In this document: positions 26,201 to 35,000 of the stretch, piece by piece
Numbering within the stretch: position 1 is the stretch's first letter
Layout of the letters: the number at the start of each line of letters is the position of its first letter
From: Flavivirga amylovorans
Lineage (GTDB): Bacteria; Bacteroidota; Bacteroidia; Flavobacteriales; Flavobacteriaceae
Assembly (NCBI RefSeq): GCF_030540875.1
Contig: NZ_JAUOEM010000002.1
Coordinates: 588,926 to 652,925 of the forward strand
Direction of reading: 5' to 3'
Length of the DNA: 64,000 nt
The notes under the pieces: model-generated
The model's input: the letters and a program-made list of their open reading frames with translations, nothing else
Database searches by the model: none
Told to the model about the DNA's origin: nothing
Made by a program: the position numbers and the translations under genes

Positions 26201-26703
26201 TCAAGAGGAACAGGTAAATCTCCTTCTACAATATGAAAGGTGCCTTTTGTTGTTCTTTTATCATGTAATGGGTTATTTAAAATCCCCTGTTTTACACGAC
26301 TTGAAGTTACTAAATCACTTTTAAAAGAATTTCCATCTGGAGGTAAACTAATCTCTCTGGCTTGTCCTTTTTTTGATAAAATCAGTGTATTGTTGGGTAG
26401 CTTTAATGATTTACCTATTGAAATGTCTTTTAGATAATCGTCAATAAAATTTTGAATCCTCGAGTCTGCTGGTGCCTGATGGTCTGCTAATAATCTTGAT
26501 TTCTCTCTCAGGCTCATTATAAGAGCTCTAGTAGATTTTTCAAATTTTGGATCTAAAAATTTATCAGTACTTTCTGGTTTATCTTTAAAAGTTGGTTGTC
26601 CTATTGAAGCTAACTGTAAGTTAATAAACTGAATGATGTCTTGTCTTGATTCTCGCATGATTTTAAAGGTTAGAATACGCATAGTATTCAAATTCACAGA
26701 CAA
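23212..26703 (-). CDS. Putative PPi-type phosphoenolpyruvate carboxykinase
   Basis: A 1163-residue soluble protein, far larger than ATP- or GTP-type PEPCKs. Its size and several blocks recall the PPi-dependent PEPCKs described from Entamoeba and Propionibacterium, which interconvert oxaloacetate plus PPi with PEP, Pi and CO2. Notable blocks are CHKPCTVSGGGKSEISKS (about residues 492-508, a P-loop-like glycine/lysine motif), GIRPLAVYNPIHYQ (about 848-861), and SSLTGKSPSTTGAGSEGALT (about 870-890). The assignment rests on recalled family features, not a search. No signal peptide or membrane helix is seen. Alternative starts exist at the Met residues 8 and 16. The gene is monocistronic with a strong terminator. 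Confidence 0.6.
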   Translation of the reverse strand: MSVNLNTMRILTFKIMRESRQDIIQFINLQLASIGQPTFKDKPESTDKFLDPKFEKSTRALIMSLREKSRLLADHQAPADSRIQNFIDDYLKDISIGKSLKLPNNTLILSKKGQAREISLPPDGNSFKSDLVTSSRVKQGILNNPLHDKRTTKGTFHIVEGDLPVPLDKKEVPKIAFAHFLHAAFNPSDDLKTLPFTSSQEDQAKTMVSMLLRPTVCPEVPGIIAKKSLEVRFFVPGTLVSNLDFVESIFGNAGDPNLVHNDAALDPEHWTGHTGCIILAPQLKDLKKKDVGLPHFDDATERQIKDGMCWKDANELYNNGGAFKITCRDDRGVVITLIADNYYGYSKKEIKTQISYSANLFGILEEEHAGGAIAFARRVMGDTLDGKDYSDFHNNRHSFEDVKKLMGDRIEVQPENYAIDKKYPNIIYIPEFAYVNTNTNSITWTYNNKEQKLILSPYKTYVHPTGNKFRLEKHKSVDLWRIVDTFAEGIFCHKPCTVSGGGKSEISKSMQNAITYSTFNIQNIDEDFKKADEIIEFDYSTRWKVKDPNRPKSRPFLSEERTLSSAVKLLIPSEENSDEFNEFLKNIPVHIRSLVLFVKRLYRQAHGVLNWKDYMSVEIINGEKGTGLLHNNTPVVGSYVRIGFNQKGNWMLNKLRSDFSPSEKIQTEDDISASITLPRQQFKNLNPEFDNKSVKVLVNCEAHLFQRPDEAVVRGYDKNAELDIVSDGRFLTNYELLKKKDAIALYEDTINFDKYTQPVQDFIISIVNSPNEEEFFVVPSHTRIISDGPTKNPRYLEPNRFVNETEASYLADVGVRLVRKIKSDEPVIHVVNAVLPGRRNNPVDKKAGIRPLAVYNPIHYQETPELFMDFVSSLTGKSPSTTGAGSEGALTKAPFNMLTPTTDLNNALLSHILTESNGFSTAAGYVGAENKVDHDISLLIPEIWARLEPEDRDPKELIANGSLEKLEDFEYNGDTILASRLGYRITKTFSLRCLNRLFDEPTAVFNEHMLKPELQGLEDYVDGIKNIVETQQKVAMNYFEDGSVDAAIPPLKILLHIMAYGTYEGKQISDPELRKFFDRDYVLNSSWYKERLVLKQQKDIRFYDSQIAYLENFIANPDNSVLVSEMNIKGRLKSVKQSYNNVKSDSYLDSLIGTIGADPLFRK

Positions 26704-26800
26704 AGTTAAAATGCGAATTAGATTAAAAACATGTCAAAAGTCAGTTCTCCAATAATTTTATAAGAAAACGTTTTCGTAAAAAAAGGAAGGAAAATTACGA

Positions 26801-27979
26801 TTATTTAAAAGCGTTTAAACCAGTAATATCTAAACCTGTAATAAGTAAATGTATATCATGTGTCCCTTCATAAGTAATAACGCTCTCTAGATTCATGGAA
26901 TGACGCATAATACTGTATTCTCCCGTAATTCCCATGCCACCAAGTATTTGCCTAGCTTCTCGGGCAATATTGATAGCCATATCCACATTATTACGTTTCG
27001 CCATAGATATTTGTGCAGAAGTCGCTTTATTATCATTACGTAAAACACCTAGCCTCCAGGTTAATAGTTGAGCTTTAGTGATTTCAGTAATCATTTCTGC
27101 TAATTTTTTTTGTTGTAATTGAAATTGACCAATAGGTTTTCCAAATTGCATACGTTCTTTGCTATATCGAAGTGCCGTATCATAACAATCCATTGCAGCT
27201 CCAATGGCGCCCCAGGCAATACCATAACGTGCGGAGTCCAAACACCCAAGAGGTGCTCCTAATCCAGATTTATTAGGGAGTAAATTTTCTTTTGGTACTT
27301 TGACATTATCAAAAATAAGTTCACCAGTTGCAGAAGCTCGCAATGACCATTTATTATGAGTTTCGGGAGTTGTAAAACCTTCCATGCCACGTTCAACGAT
27401 TAAACCGTGGATGCGTCCCTCTTCATTTTTTGCCCAAACAACTGCCACCTGCGCGAATGGTGCATTGCTGATCCACATTTTGGCACCATTTAAAAGATAA
27501 TGGTCTCCCATATCTTTGTAATTTGTAACCATACCAGATGGGTTGCTTCCATGATCAGGTTCTGTTAAACCAAAACAACCGATCCATTCACCACTGGCTA
27601 ATTTTGGTAAATATTTTTGGCGTTGTTCTTCATTACCATATTTCCAGATAGGATACATAACGAGTGATGACTGCACAGAAGCTGTACTTCTAACACCAGA
27701 ATCGCCACGTTCTATTTCCTGCATGATTAAGCCATAAGAAATTTGATCTAATCCAGCACCACCATATTCCATTGGAATGTATGGGCCAAAAGCACCTATT
27801 TCTGCCAGCCCATTAATAATTTGTGTTGGAAATTCTGCTTTTTGTGCGTAGTCTTCAATAATGGGAGAAACTTCTCGTTTCACCCATTCACGAGCTGCAT
27901 CGCGTACTAATTTATGTTCATCTGTAAGTAACTCATCTAGGTTATAGTAATCGGGAGCTTCGAATAGGTCTGGTCGCAT
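26801..27979 (-). CDS. gcdH: Acyl-CoA dehydrogenase, probable glutaryl-CoA dehydrogenase
   Basis: A 392-residue FAD-dependent acyl-CoA dehydrogenase. Family blocks are GCFGLTEPDHGSNPSGM (about residues 135-151), WISNAPFAQVAVVWAK, and the C-terminal QILGGMGITGEYSIMRH. The catalytic base is Glu371 in VITYEGTHDIHLL, placed as in glutaryl-CoA dehydrogenases, which convert glutaryl-CoA to crotonyl-CoA in lysine and tryptophan degradation. The N-terminal YYNLDELLTDEHKLVRDAAR segment also fits that subfamily. The saccharopine dehydrogenase at 1.2-2.6 kb would feed the same pathway. The gene is monocistronic. Confidence 0.85.
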   Translation of the reverse strand: MRPDLFEAPDYYNLDELLTDEHKLVRDAAREWVKREVSPIIEDYAQKAEFPTQIINGLAEIGAFGPYIPMEYGGAGLDQISYGLIMQEIERGDSGVRSTASVQSSLVMYPIWKYGNEEQRQKYLPKLASGEWIGCFGLTEPDHGSNPSGMVTNYKDMGDHYLLNGAKMWISNAPFAQVAVVWAKNEEGRIHGLIVERGMEGFTTPETHNKWSLRASATGELIFDNVKVPKENLLPNKSGLGAPLGCLDSARYGIAWGAIGAAMDCYDTALRYSKERMQFGKPIGQFQLQQKKLAEMITEITKAQLLTWRLGVLRNDNKATSAQISMAKRNNVDMAINIAREARQILGGMGITGEYSIMRHSMNLESVITYEGTHDIHLLITGLDITGLNAFK

Positions 27980-28087
27980 AAAAACTGAATTTAAGTATAT
28001 TTGAAATCAAATTATTAATAAAAATGCTATTTTTTTAACAATTCAATATTTTTAGAGCTCAAATTTAATTAATTCATATCGATTCGA

Positions 28088-28804
28088 TTACATTTTTAAG
28101 TAAAAATCTTTAGTAAGATTAGTGTAATCTTGAGTATATTGATGTCTTCCTGTTTCAATAATCAAATTGTCAACTTTTTTATCGCTTTCGTGGAAGGAGA
28201 ATTCGATTAAACTTCGTTTAATTTCAGAAGTTGGAGTTCCTTTTACATGTAGTATTTTGTTTGGAATGAGTTTGAATTTTGATGCTAAATGAATTAGTTT
28301 TTCTTCTTCTTTAAATGGAATAATCACTGAAAATATGCCATCTTCTGATAATAGTTTAGATACACTTTCAATTAAATGATTAAAAGGCATAGCGTCTTGA
28401 AAACGTGCAAGGTCCCGTTGCGTATTTTCTGTTTTGTAATCTTCTGAATAAAAAGGAGGGTTAGATATAATGAGATCGTATTTGTCGTCTATCTCTTCAG
28501 CAAATTCTTCAAGTGAAGCATGGTAACAAAATAATCGATCTCCCCAAGGAGAGTTTTCAAAGTTATCAACGCATTGTTCGTATGCATTATCATCAATTTC
28601 AATGCCGTCAACCACTTCAGCATGGCTGCGTTGTGCTAACATAAGTGATAAAATACCTGTACCAGTTCCAATATCTAGTATAGAAAAAAGATTATCTTTA
28701 ACGGATGTCCATGCTCCTAATAAGACACTATCGGTGCCAATTTTCATCGCGCATTGCTCTTGTTTTACGGAAAATTGTTTAAAAACAAAGGGTTTTTTAG
28801 ACAT
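28088..28804 (-). CDS. trmN6: tRNA1(Val) (adenine37-N6)-methyltransferase family protein
   Basis: A 238-residue SAM-dependent N6-adenine methyltransferase. SAM motif I is LDIGTGTG (residues 43-50) and the catalytic N-P-P-F/Y motif is NPPFY (115-119). The start FKQFSVKQEQCAMKIGTDSVLLGAW is characteristic of the YfiC/TrmN6 group, which methylates A37 in tRNA-Val. Close relatives methylate other substrates, so the exact target is not certain. It stands alone, divergent from the DUF2383 gene. Confidence 0.88.
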   Translation of the reverse strand: MSKKPFVFKQFSVKQEQCAMKIGTDSVLLGAWTSVKDNLFSILDIGTGTGILSLMLAQRSHAEVVDGIEIDDNAYEQCVDNFENSPWGDRLFCYHASLEEFAEEIDDKYDLIISNPPFYSEDYKTENTQRDLARFQDAMPFNHLIESVSKLLSEDGIFSVIIPFKEEEKLIHLASKFKLIPNKILHVKGTPTSEIKRSLIEFSFHESDKKVDNLIIETGRHQYTQDYTNLTKDFYLKM

Positions 28805-28953
28805 GAAATGATATTTTGAATTTTAAAGCAATAGTATAAAATAAAATGAAAGAATGAAGTGAAAATCATAAAAGTATATTAAAATTAATGTTAAAGATAT
28901 CCATTTATTTTATAGTTAACGTATATAAAAAAATAGTGGTCTAATTGAAGAAA

Positions 28954-29403
28954 ATGAAAAAAGAAAACAAAATTTTGGTAAAGTTGAACGACGTCTTATT
29001 AATGAATGAAGTCATTGAAAAAATCTATATAAAAACATGTGAAAAAGCGTCTGATACAAATATAGAGACCTTTTTAAAAGGAAAAATCTTAGAACAACAA
29101 AATTTTGGTAAAATATTACAAAATGAAATTAAAAAACTTGATGGAGATGTTCAAGAGTCGATAATGTCAAAAAGGCGATACCATCTTTATATGAGAGATT
29201 TTAATAATTTATTGCAACTAGGGAATAATAGTGATTTGATAAATGCTATTTATAAAATCGAGCTATTATGCATGGAAAAATATAATGAATTACTTAGGGA
29301 AATTAATCTGTCTTTGTCACTTTGCAAATTATTGGTAAAACAACAAGATAGTGTTCAATACGGATTGCGTTTAATAAAAAAAGAATTGATTGTTGCTGAT
29401 TAA
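28954..29403 (+). CDS. DUF2383-like ferritin-type helical protein
   Basis: A 149-residue, mainly helical protein. An ATG at 28954 is preferred over a TTG at 28945. The pattern LVKLNDVLLMNEVIEKIYIK, then LKGKILEQQNFGKILQNEIK, then SDLINAIYKIELLCMEKYNE, then a final helix, gives a four-helix bundle like the DUF2383/PA2169 family. Its conserved acidic residues are at best partly visible. Related proteins are often stress-induced. It is convergent with rimM, with 19 bases between the stops. Confidence 0.7.
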   Translation: MKKENKILVKLNDVLLMNEVIEKIYIKTCEKASDTNIETFLKGKILEQQNFGKILQNEIKKLDGDVQESIMSKRRYHLYMRDFNNLLQLGNNSDLINAIYKIELLCMEKYNELLREINLSLSLCKLLVKQQDSVQYGLRLIKKELIVAD

Positions 29404-29422
29404 TTTTTTAAACATCAAATAG

Positions 29423-29947
29423 TTACAAATATAAGTCGATTAGTCCTTCTGGTGTTTCAACCAAAATAGTTTTATTTTCCCTATCCACCTTTACTATAAA
29501 TTCATCATTCATAGGGATTAAAATTTCAATACCATTTCTGTCTATTTCAAAAAGTGATTGAGCAGTCGAATCGTTTATCGCTTTTATAGTGCCCACTTTT
29601 CCGTAATTTACATCTTCAATAGTAAAACCAATGACTTCATGAAAATAAAACTTATTGCCTTCCAGTTTAGGTAATAAGTCTAGAGGTAAATACAAATCAC
29701 TTTTCATGATGGCATCTGCATCAGCTTCCTCATCTACATCTTCAAATTTAATACGTAATAATTCTGATTTGTGCAGCTGAGAACGTTCAATAAAAAAAGG
29801 AACCAGGTTATTTCTTAAGTTTAAAAAAATAGCGTCTAAGTTTTCGTAAATTTCAGGCTGATCAGTATCTAGCTTAGCTAAAACTTCTCCTTTAAAACTA
29901 TATTTTTTAACAATTTTACCTAAGTAAAAACAATTTTCTTTTTGCAT
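29423..29947 (-). CDS. rimM: 16S rRNA processing protein RimM
   Basis: A 174-residue ribosome maturation factor. The N-terminal RimM domain starts YLGKIVKKYSFKGEVLAKLDT (residues 8-28) and ends near residue 90. The PRC-barrel follows with KFYFHEVIGFTIEDVNYGKVG and ILIPMNDEFIVKVDRENKTI. It helps assemble the 30S head domain with ribosomal protein S19. It follows rpsP, the usual order in bacteria, but about 218 bases with a terminator and three palindromes lie between the two genes. Separate expression is therefore possible. Confidence 0.96.
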   Translation of the reverse strand: MQKENCFYLGKIVKKYSFKGEVLAKLDTDQPEIYENLDAIFLNLRNNLVPFFIERSQLHKSELLRIKFEDVDEEADADAIMKSDLYLPLDLLPKLEGNKFYFHEVIGFTIEDVNYGKVGTIKAINDSTAQSLFEIDRNGIEILIPMNDEFIVKVDRENKTILVETPEGLIDLYL

Positions 29948-29965
29948 GACAAATGGTTTTTTGTC

Positions 29966-30069
29966 ATTCCCGGCTTGCGGGAATCTTTTAAAGTTTATGA
30001 GATTCCCACCTTTGTGGGAATTATTTAATCAAACTTGTGAAAGTTTGTGAGATCCCGCTTTAGCGGGAT
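29966..30069. repeat. Cluster of three short palindromes (REP-like) between rpsP and rimM
   Basis: Three stem-loops follow one another: ATTCCCG/CGGGAAT at 29966-29984, ATTCCCAC/GTGGGAAT at 30002-30021, and ATCCCGCT/AGCGGGAT at 30052-30069. The second and third are preceded by near-identical spacers, AAAGTTTATGAGATTCCC and AAAGTTTGTGAGATCCC. This gives a tandem array of a short repeat unit. Related single palindromes are at 36400-36419 and 62919-62938. Confidence 0.7.
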
Positions 30070-30112
30070 TTGTTCAATTACGTATTTTGCTTTTTGACAA
30101 AATACTATTTCA

Positions 30113-30143
30113 CAAAAAAACTCCGATAAAAATATCGGAGTTT
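30113..30143 (-). terminator. Terminator of rpsP
   Basis: An 11-base-pair stem, AAACTCCGATA (30118-30128) with TATCGGAGTTT (30133-30143), followed on the minus strand by a run of T. It lies 23 bases after the rpsP stop codon. Confidence 0.88.
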
Positions 30144-30165
30144 AAAAGTATAAAAAATTATTTTT

Positions 30166-30684
30166 TTATTCTTCTTCAGTTGAAGCTTCTGCTTCGGCAG
30201 CAGGAGTTTCTTCTTCAGCAACTTCCTCTTCTACAACAGGAGCAGCTGCAGCAATACGTGCTTCATTAGCAGCCTTTTCAGCTTCAAAAGCTTTTGCTTT
30301 TGCTTCTGCCTCGGCTTTAGCTAAACTATCAACTTTAGCACCAACTTTGCTTTCTTTTTCTTCTACCCAAGCAGTAAACTTAGCTTCTGCTTGCTCTTCA
30401 GTTAAAGCCCCTTTTCTAACACCACCTACAAGATGATTTTTTAGTAAAGCACCTTTATGAGATAAAATAGCTTTGGCTGTATCTGTTGGCTGTGCACCAT
30501 TCTGTAACCATTGCACTGCACCATCAATGTTTAATTCGATAGTTGCTGGGTTTGTGTTTGGATTGTAAGCACCTAATTTTTCTAGGTATTTACCATCTCT
30601 TTTTGAACGTGCATCTGCTGCTACGATCCAGTAGTAAGGTTTTCCTTTTTTACCGTGTCTTTGTAATCTAATCTTTACTGGCAT
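30166..30684 (-). CDS. rpsP: 30S ribosomal protein S16 with long C-terminal tail
   Basis: The first 80 residues are a normal S16: VKIRLQRHGKKGKPYYWIVA, then DARSKRDGKYLEKLGAYNP. Most bacterial S16 proteins end near residue 80-90, but this one has 172 residues. The extension contains an Ala/Glu/Lys-rich helical segment (about residues 118-150) and a strongly acidic end (EEEVAEEETPAAEAEAST). I recall that flavobacterial S16 proteins often carry such tails. S16 is a core component of the 30S subunit. A good promoter lies upstream, at 30732-30760. Confidence 0.97.
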   Translation of the reverse strand: MPVKIRLQRHGKKGKPYYWIVAADARSKRDGKYLEKLGAYNPNTNPATIELNIDGAVQWLQNGAQPTDTAKAILSHKGALLKNHLVGGVRKGALTEEQAEAKFTAWVEEKESKVGAKVDSLAKAEAEAKAKAFEAEKAANEARIAAAAPVVEEEVAEEETPAAEAEASTEEE

Positions 30685-30731
30685 AATAATTAATTATTTG
30701 AGGTTCTCGACCTCGGTTATTAATGAGGGCG

Positions 30732-30760
30732 CAAAGATACTATATTTTTTTAATTATCAA
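30732..30760 (-). promoter_or_regulatory. Promoter of rpsP
   Basis: On the minus strand TTG (30760-30758) and TATCTTTG (30739-30732) are separated by 18 bases. This is a close match to the flavobacterial TTTG-N19-TAnnTTTG pattern. The -7 box lies about 47 bases before the ATG. Confidence 0.65.
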
Positions 30761-30783
30761 TGCTTTATTTTTAATTAGAAAAC

Positions 30784-31845
30784 TTAAAATAATAAGCAAA
30801 CAGGAGCTGGTAAATCTGTTGAATGCAGGAAAGATAGTTTTCCTGATTCAGGATCTATTTTAAATACACTAATATTATTACTTTTTTTATTTGCTACTAA
30901 AAGAAATTTACCCGTTGGATCTAATGAGAAATTTCGAGGCCAATCACCATGAACACTCATGTTTTGGATTCTGTCTAAAGTACCATTTCGAGTATTTCTT
31001 TTAAAAACAGCAATAGAGTTTTCACCTCTGTTTGATCCGTAAAGAAATCGTTCGTCTTTAGATAAATGAATGTCGGCACAAGAATTTTTTCCTTTATAAT
31101 TTTCATCCAGAGTAGAGTCGAAATCTATTTGCTTAAAGCCTTTTTTTGTTTTCTTAATTGAAGTAACCGAACCTCCGTATTCATTAATAACATATAAAAA
31201 CTCATTCCCTTTGTCTAATAAAAAATGTCGTGGTCCTGGGTTGCCTTCCATTTCAACGATAGAAGGAGATGCAAGTTTATAATTCCCGTCTTTTAATTTA
31301 TATTGATAAACGGCATTTCTTCCTAAATCGGCAACAAATAAATTATCTTTAGAGAACTTAGCGGAATGCGCATGTGATTTTTCATTTTCTGAATTATGAT
31401 TAAAGATTTGAGAAGCTTCTTTTAGACTGCCATCCTTATTAATAGGATAAATGGATACGGTGCCCCCAGTGTAATTAGAAACGACAACTTTATCTCCACT
31501 TTCATTTATAGAAATATGACAAGGCCCTTTACCATGACTGCTAACACGTGTTAAAAGTGATAACGTACCATCGGTATTAATTTTGTAAGATGATACAAAT
31601 CCATCGTCACTTTGATTTACAGAATACAGATATTTCTTGTCTGGAGAATATGTCAGAAATGAAGGGCTATCTATGTTTATAGCAAGCTGTTTGTTTTCTA
31701 AATTCCCGGTTTCAGTATTGAATTCGAGTTGATAAATGCCTTTGCTATCACCATTGGTATAGGTGCCGACATATAAACGAATATTTTGCGCTTGGATATT
31801 TAGAAGGATAAAAACAAAACTAAGAAAGGATAATTTAAATTTCAT
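30784..31845 (-). CDS. Secreted lactonase-family beta-propeller (6-phosphogluconolactonase type)
   Basis: A 353-residue protein with a signal peptide (MKFKLSFLSFVFILLNIQAQ, residues 1-20), so it is likely periplasmic or outer-membrane-facing. It has seven-bladed propeller repeats of the lactonase family: YVGTYTNGDSKGIYQLEFN at the start, KGPCHISINESGDKVVVSNY, EGNPGPRHFLLDKGNEFLYV, and DWPRNFSLDPTGKFLLVANK. Cytosolic relatives hydrolyse 6-phosphogluconolactone. The exported location here argues for a different sugar lactone or carbohydrate substrate. It stands alone. Confidence 0.88.
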   Translation of the reverse strand: MKFKLSFLSFVFILLNIQAQNIRLYVGTYTNGDSKGIYQLEFNTETGNLENKQLAINIDSPSFLTYSPDKKYLYSVNQSDDGFVSSYKINTDGTLSLLTRVSSHGKGPCHISINESGDKVVVSNYTGGTVSIYPINKDGSLKEASQIFNHNSENEKSHAHSAKFSKDNLFVADLGRNAVYQYKLKDGNYKLASPSIVEMEGNPGPRHFLLDKGNEFLYVINEYGGSVTSIKKTKKGFKQIDFDSTLDENYKGKNSCADIHLSKDERFLYGSNRGENSIAVFKRNTRNGTLDRIQNMSVHGDWPRNFSLDPTGKFLLVANKKSNNISVFKIDPESGKLSFLHSTDLPAPVCLLF

Positions 31846-32007
31846 GTGTTAAAGATAAAAATGACTTTCAAAAGTAACATAATTAAAATTAAGTTTTTTT
31901 GTTTAAAACTGTTCATAACTTTCATTTCCATAAATTATAATATTCTGTATTTTTATAAACTGCGTTTAATAATTCTAAACGGCTTAACACCAAACATCTA
32001 AATATAT

Positions 32008-35000
32008 ATGTACTTAATTTTCGATACAGAAACTACTGGATTGCCAAAACGTTGGGATGCACCCATTACCGATACAGATAATTGGCCAAGGTGTATTCAA
32101 ATTGCATGGCAATTACATGATGCTATGGGGAACTGTATTGAACATCAGGATTATTTGGTGCAACCGGATGGGTTTAATATTCCGTATGATGCAGAAAAAA
32201 TACATGGTATTTCTACCGAATTAGCTCAAGAACAAGGTATTCCATTAGCGAAAGTTCTTGAAAAATTTAATGATGCTTTAAGTAAAACAAAGTTTGTTGT
32301 TGGGCAAAATGTGAAGTTCGATTTAAATATTATGGGCGCCGAATTTGTTCGAGGTGATGTTTCAAACCCATTACAAGAATTACCCGTTTTAGATACTTGT
32401 ACAGAACATACAGCAAGTTTGTGTCAGATTCCAGGAGGACGTGGTGGTAAATTTAAATTGCCTACACTTACAGAGTTGCATGAGTTTTTATTTAAGACTC
32501 CTTTTGCAGAGGCGCATAATGCTACAGCTGATGTTGAGGCAACGACACGTTGCTTTTTTGAGTTGGTTCGACTGGGGGAGTATACCAAAGAACAACTTGA
32601 TGTAGAACCTGATTATTTTCAGAGTTTTAACGAAGCCAACCCGAAAGAAATTGAGCTTATAAAATTAAAGCACGTTAATCTTAAACAAGAAAGTGCTGAA
32701 ATTCGAAAGCGTCTTCAAAGTCTTAAGCAAGAAACAGTTTCTACAGAAGATATTAAGAAAAATATATCTGATTTAGCAGATGCTAGTTTTGTACATCTTC
32801 ATAACCATTCACAGTTTTCTGTATTACAATCAACTATGAGTGTTGTTGACATTGTAGCTGCTGCTGCCTCTCATAACATGCCAGCTGTGGCGCTTACCGA
32901 TCATGCAAATATGATGGGGGCATTCCATTTTATAAATGCTGTTAACAAACAAAATAGTAGTATAAAGGCGAGTATAGCAGAAGCAGAGGAAAGAGGGGAG
33001 GCTTCAGAAAAAAAACTGATAAAGCCAATTGTAGGCTGTGAGTTTTTTGTCTGTGAAAATCATGAGGATAAATCGAGAAAAGATAATGGCTATCAAGTCG
33101 TATTAATAGCTAAAAATAAAAATGGTTATCATAATCTAGCAAAACTATCTTCTCATGCCTTTGTTAATGGGTTTTATTATGTCCCTAGAATAGATAAAAA
33201 ATTGATACAACAATATAAGGAAGACATTATAGTACTTACTGGGAATCTATACGGTGAAATACCAAGTAAGGTTCTTAATATTGGTGAAAAGCAAGCAGAA
33301 GAAGCTTTGTTATGGTGGAAAAAAGAGTTTGGAGATGACCTGTACGTAGAACTGATGCGTCATAATCAGGAAGATGAAAATCGCGTAAATCCAACCTTGA
33401 TAGCATTGGCTAAAAAGCATGATGTAAAATTAGTGGCTACAAATAATACGTATTATCGAAAACAAGATGATGCGAATGCACATGATATTTTATTATGTGT
33501 AAAAGATGGAGAAAAACAAGCAACACCAATAGGTCGAGGAAGAGGATATCGCTACGGACTCCCTAATCAGGAATATTATTTTAAGTCTCCTGACGAAATG
33601 AAACAATTGTTTCAAGATCAACCTGACGCTATTTTAAATATTGAAGAGTTAGTAGATAAAATTGAAGGGTTTCAGCTTGCAAGAGATGTTCTTTTGCCTG
33701 CTTTTGATATTCCTGATAAATTCAAGCATGATGAAGATTTAGTTGATGGAGGAAAACGTGGAGAAAATGCTTATTTAAAGCATTTAACATTTGAAGGCGC
33801 TAAAAAACGTTATGGAGAACCGCTTTCAGAAGAAGTGGTTGAACGGCTCGATTTCGAATTAAGTGTTATCGAAAATACGGGATATCCCGGATATTTCTTA
33901 ATTGTAGAGGATTTTATTCGAGAGGCTCGAAATATGGATGTATCTGTTGGTCCTGGGCGTGGATCTGCTGCTGGATCTGTAGCAGCATACTGCTTGTGGA
34001 TTACCAATATAGATCCGCTTAAATACGATTTGCTTTTTGAGCGTTTTTTAAATCCGGATCGTATTAGTATGCCCGATATTGATATCGATTTTGATGATGA
34101 AGGAAGAAGCCGCGTTATGGATTATGTAATTAATAAATATGGAGCTAATCAAGTAGCACAAATTATTACTTACGGTACTATGGCAGCTAAATCGTCCATT
34201 CGAGATACAGCTCGTGTTTTAGATTTACCTTTGTTTGATGCCGATAGAATTGCAAAGTTGATACCTAACATGTCTAAGCTCAATAAGATTTTTGGGTTAG
34301 ACGAAAAAGCGTTGGCCGGTAAGTTTAGAGCAGAAGAATTAGAAAAGGTTAATGAGCTTTTAAATATTTCTGAGGGATCAGGTTTAGAAGCTGAGACTGT
34401 TAACACCGCAAGAGCTTTGGAAGGTTCTGTTAGAAATACGGGAATCCATGCCTGTGGGGTGATTATAACACCTGACGATATTACAAAATTTGTTCCTGTA
34501 TCTGTAGCTAAAGATTCCGATTTATATGTCACACAGTTTGATAACTCGGTTGTTGAGGATGCTGGTTTATTAAAAATGGATTTCTTAGGATTAAAGACAC
34601 TAACTTTAATTAAAGATACTGTTAAAATCGTAAAAGCAAAACATAATATTTTGCTGGATCCAGAATCCTTTCCTTTGGATGATGAAGAAACATATGCCTT
34701 ATTCCAACGAGGAGAAACAGTAGGGGTATTCCAATATGAATCTCCTGGTATGCAGAAGCACCTTAGAGATTTAAAACCAACAGTCTTTGAAGATTTAATT
34801 GCCATGAACGCTTTGTATCGTCCAGGGCCTATGGAATATATTCCGAGTTTCGTTAGAAGAAAACACGGAGATGAAGATATTGAGTACGATTTACCAGCCA
34901 TGGAAGAATACTTAAAAGAAACGTATGGTATTACAGTATATCAAGAGCAAGTAATGCTTTTGTCCCAAAAATTGGCTGGATTTACAAAAGGTGAAGCCGA

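Noticed and set aside
33810-34901. Long minus-strand frames opposite dnaE
   Set aside because: They are antisense shadows of a strongly conserved polymerase gene and have no independent signals.
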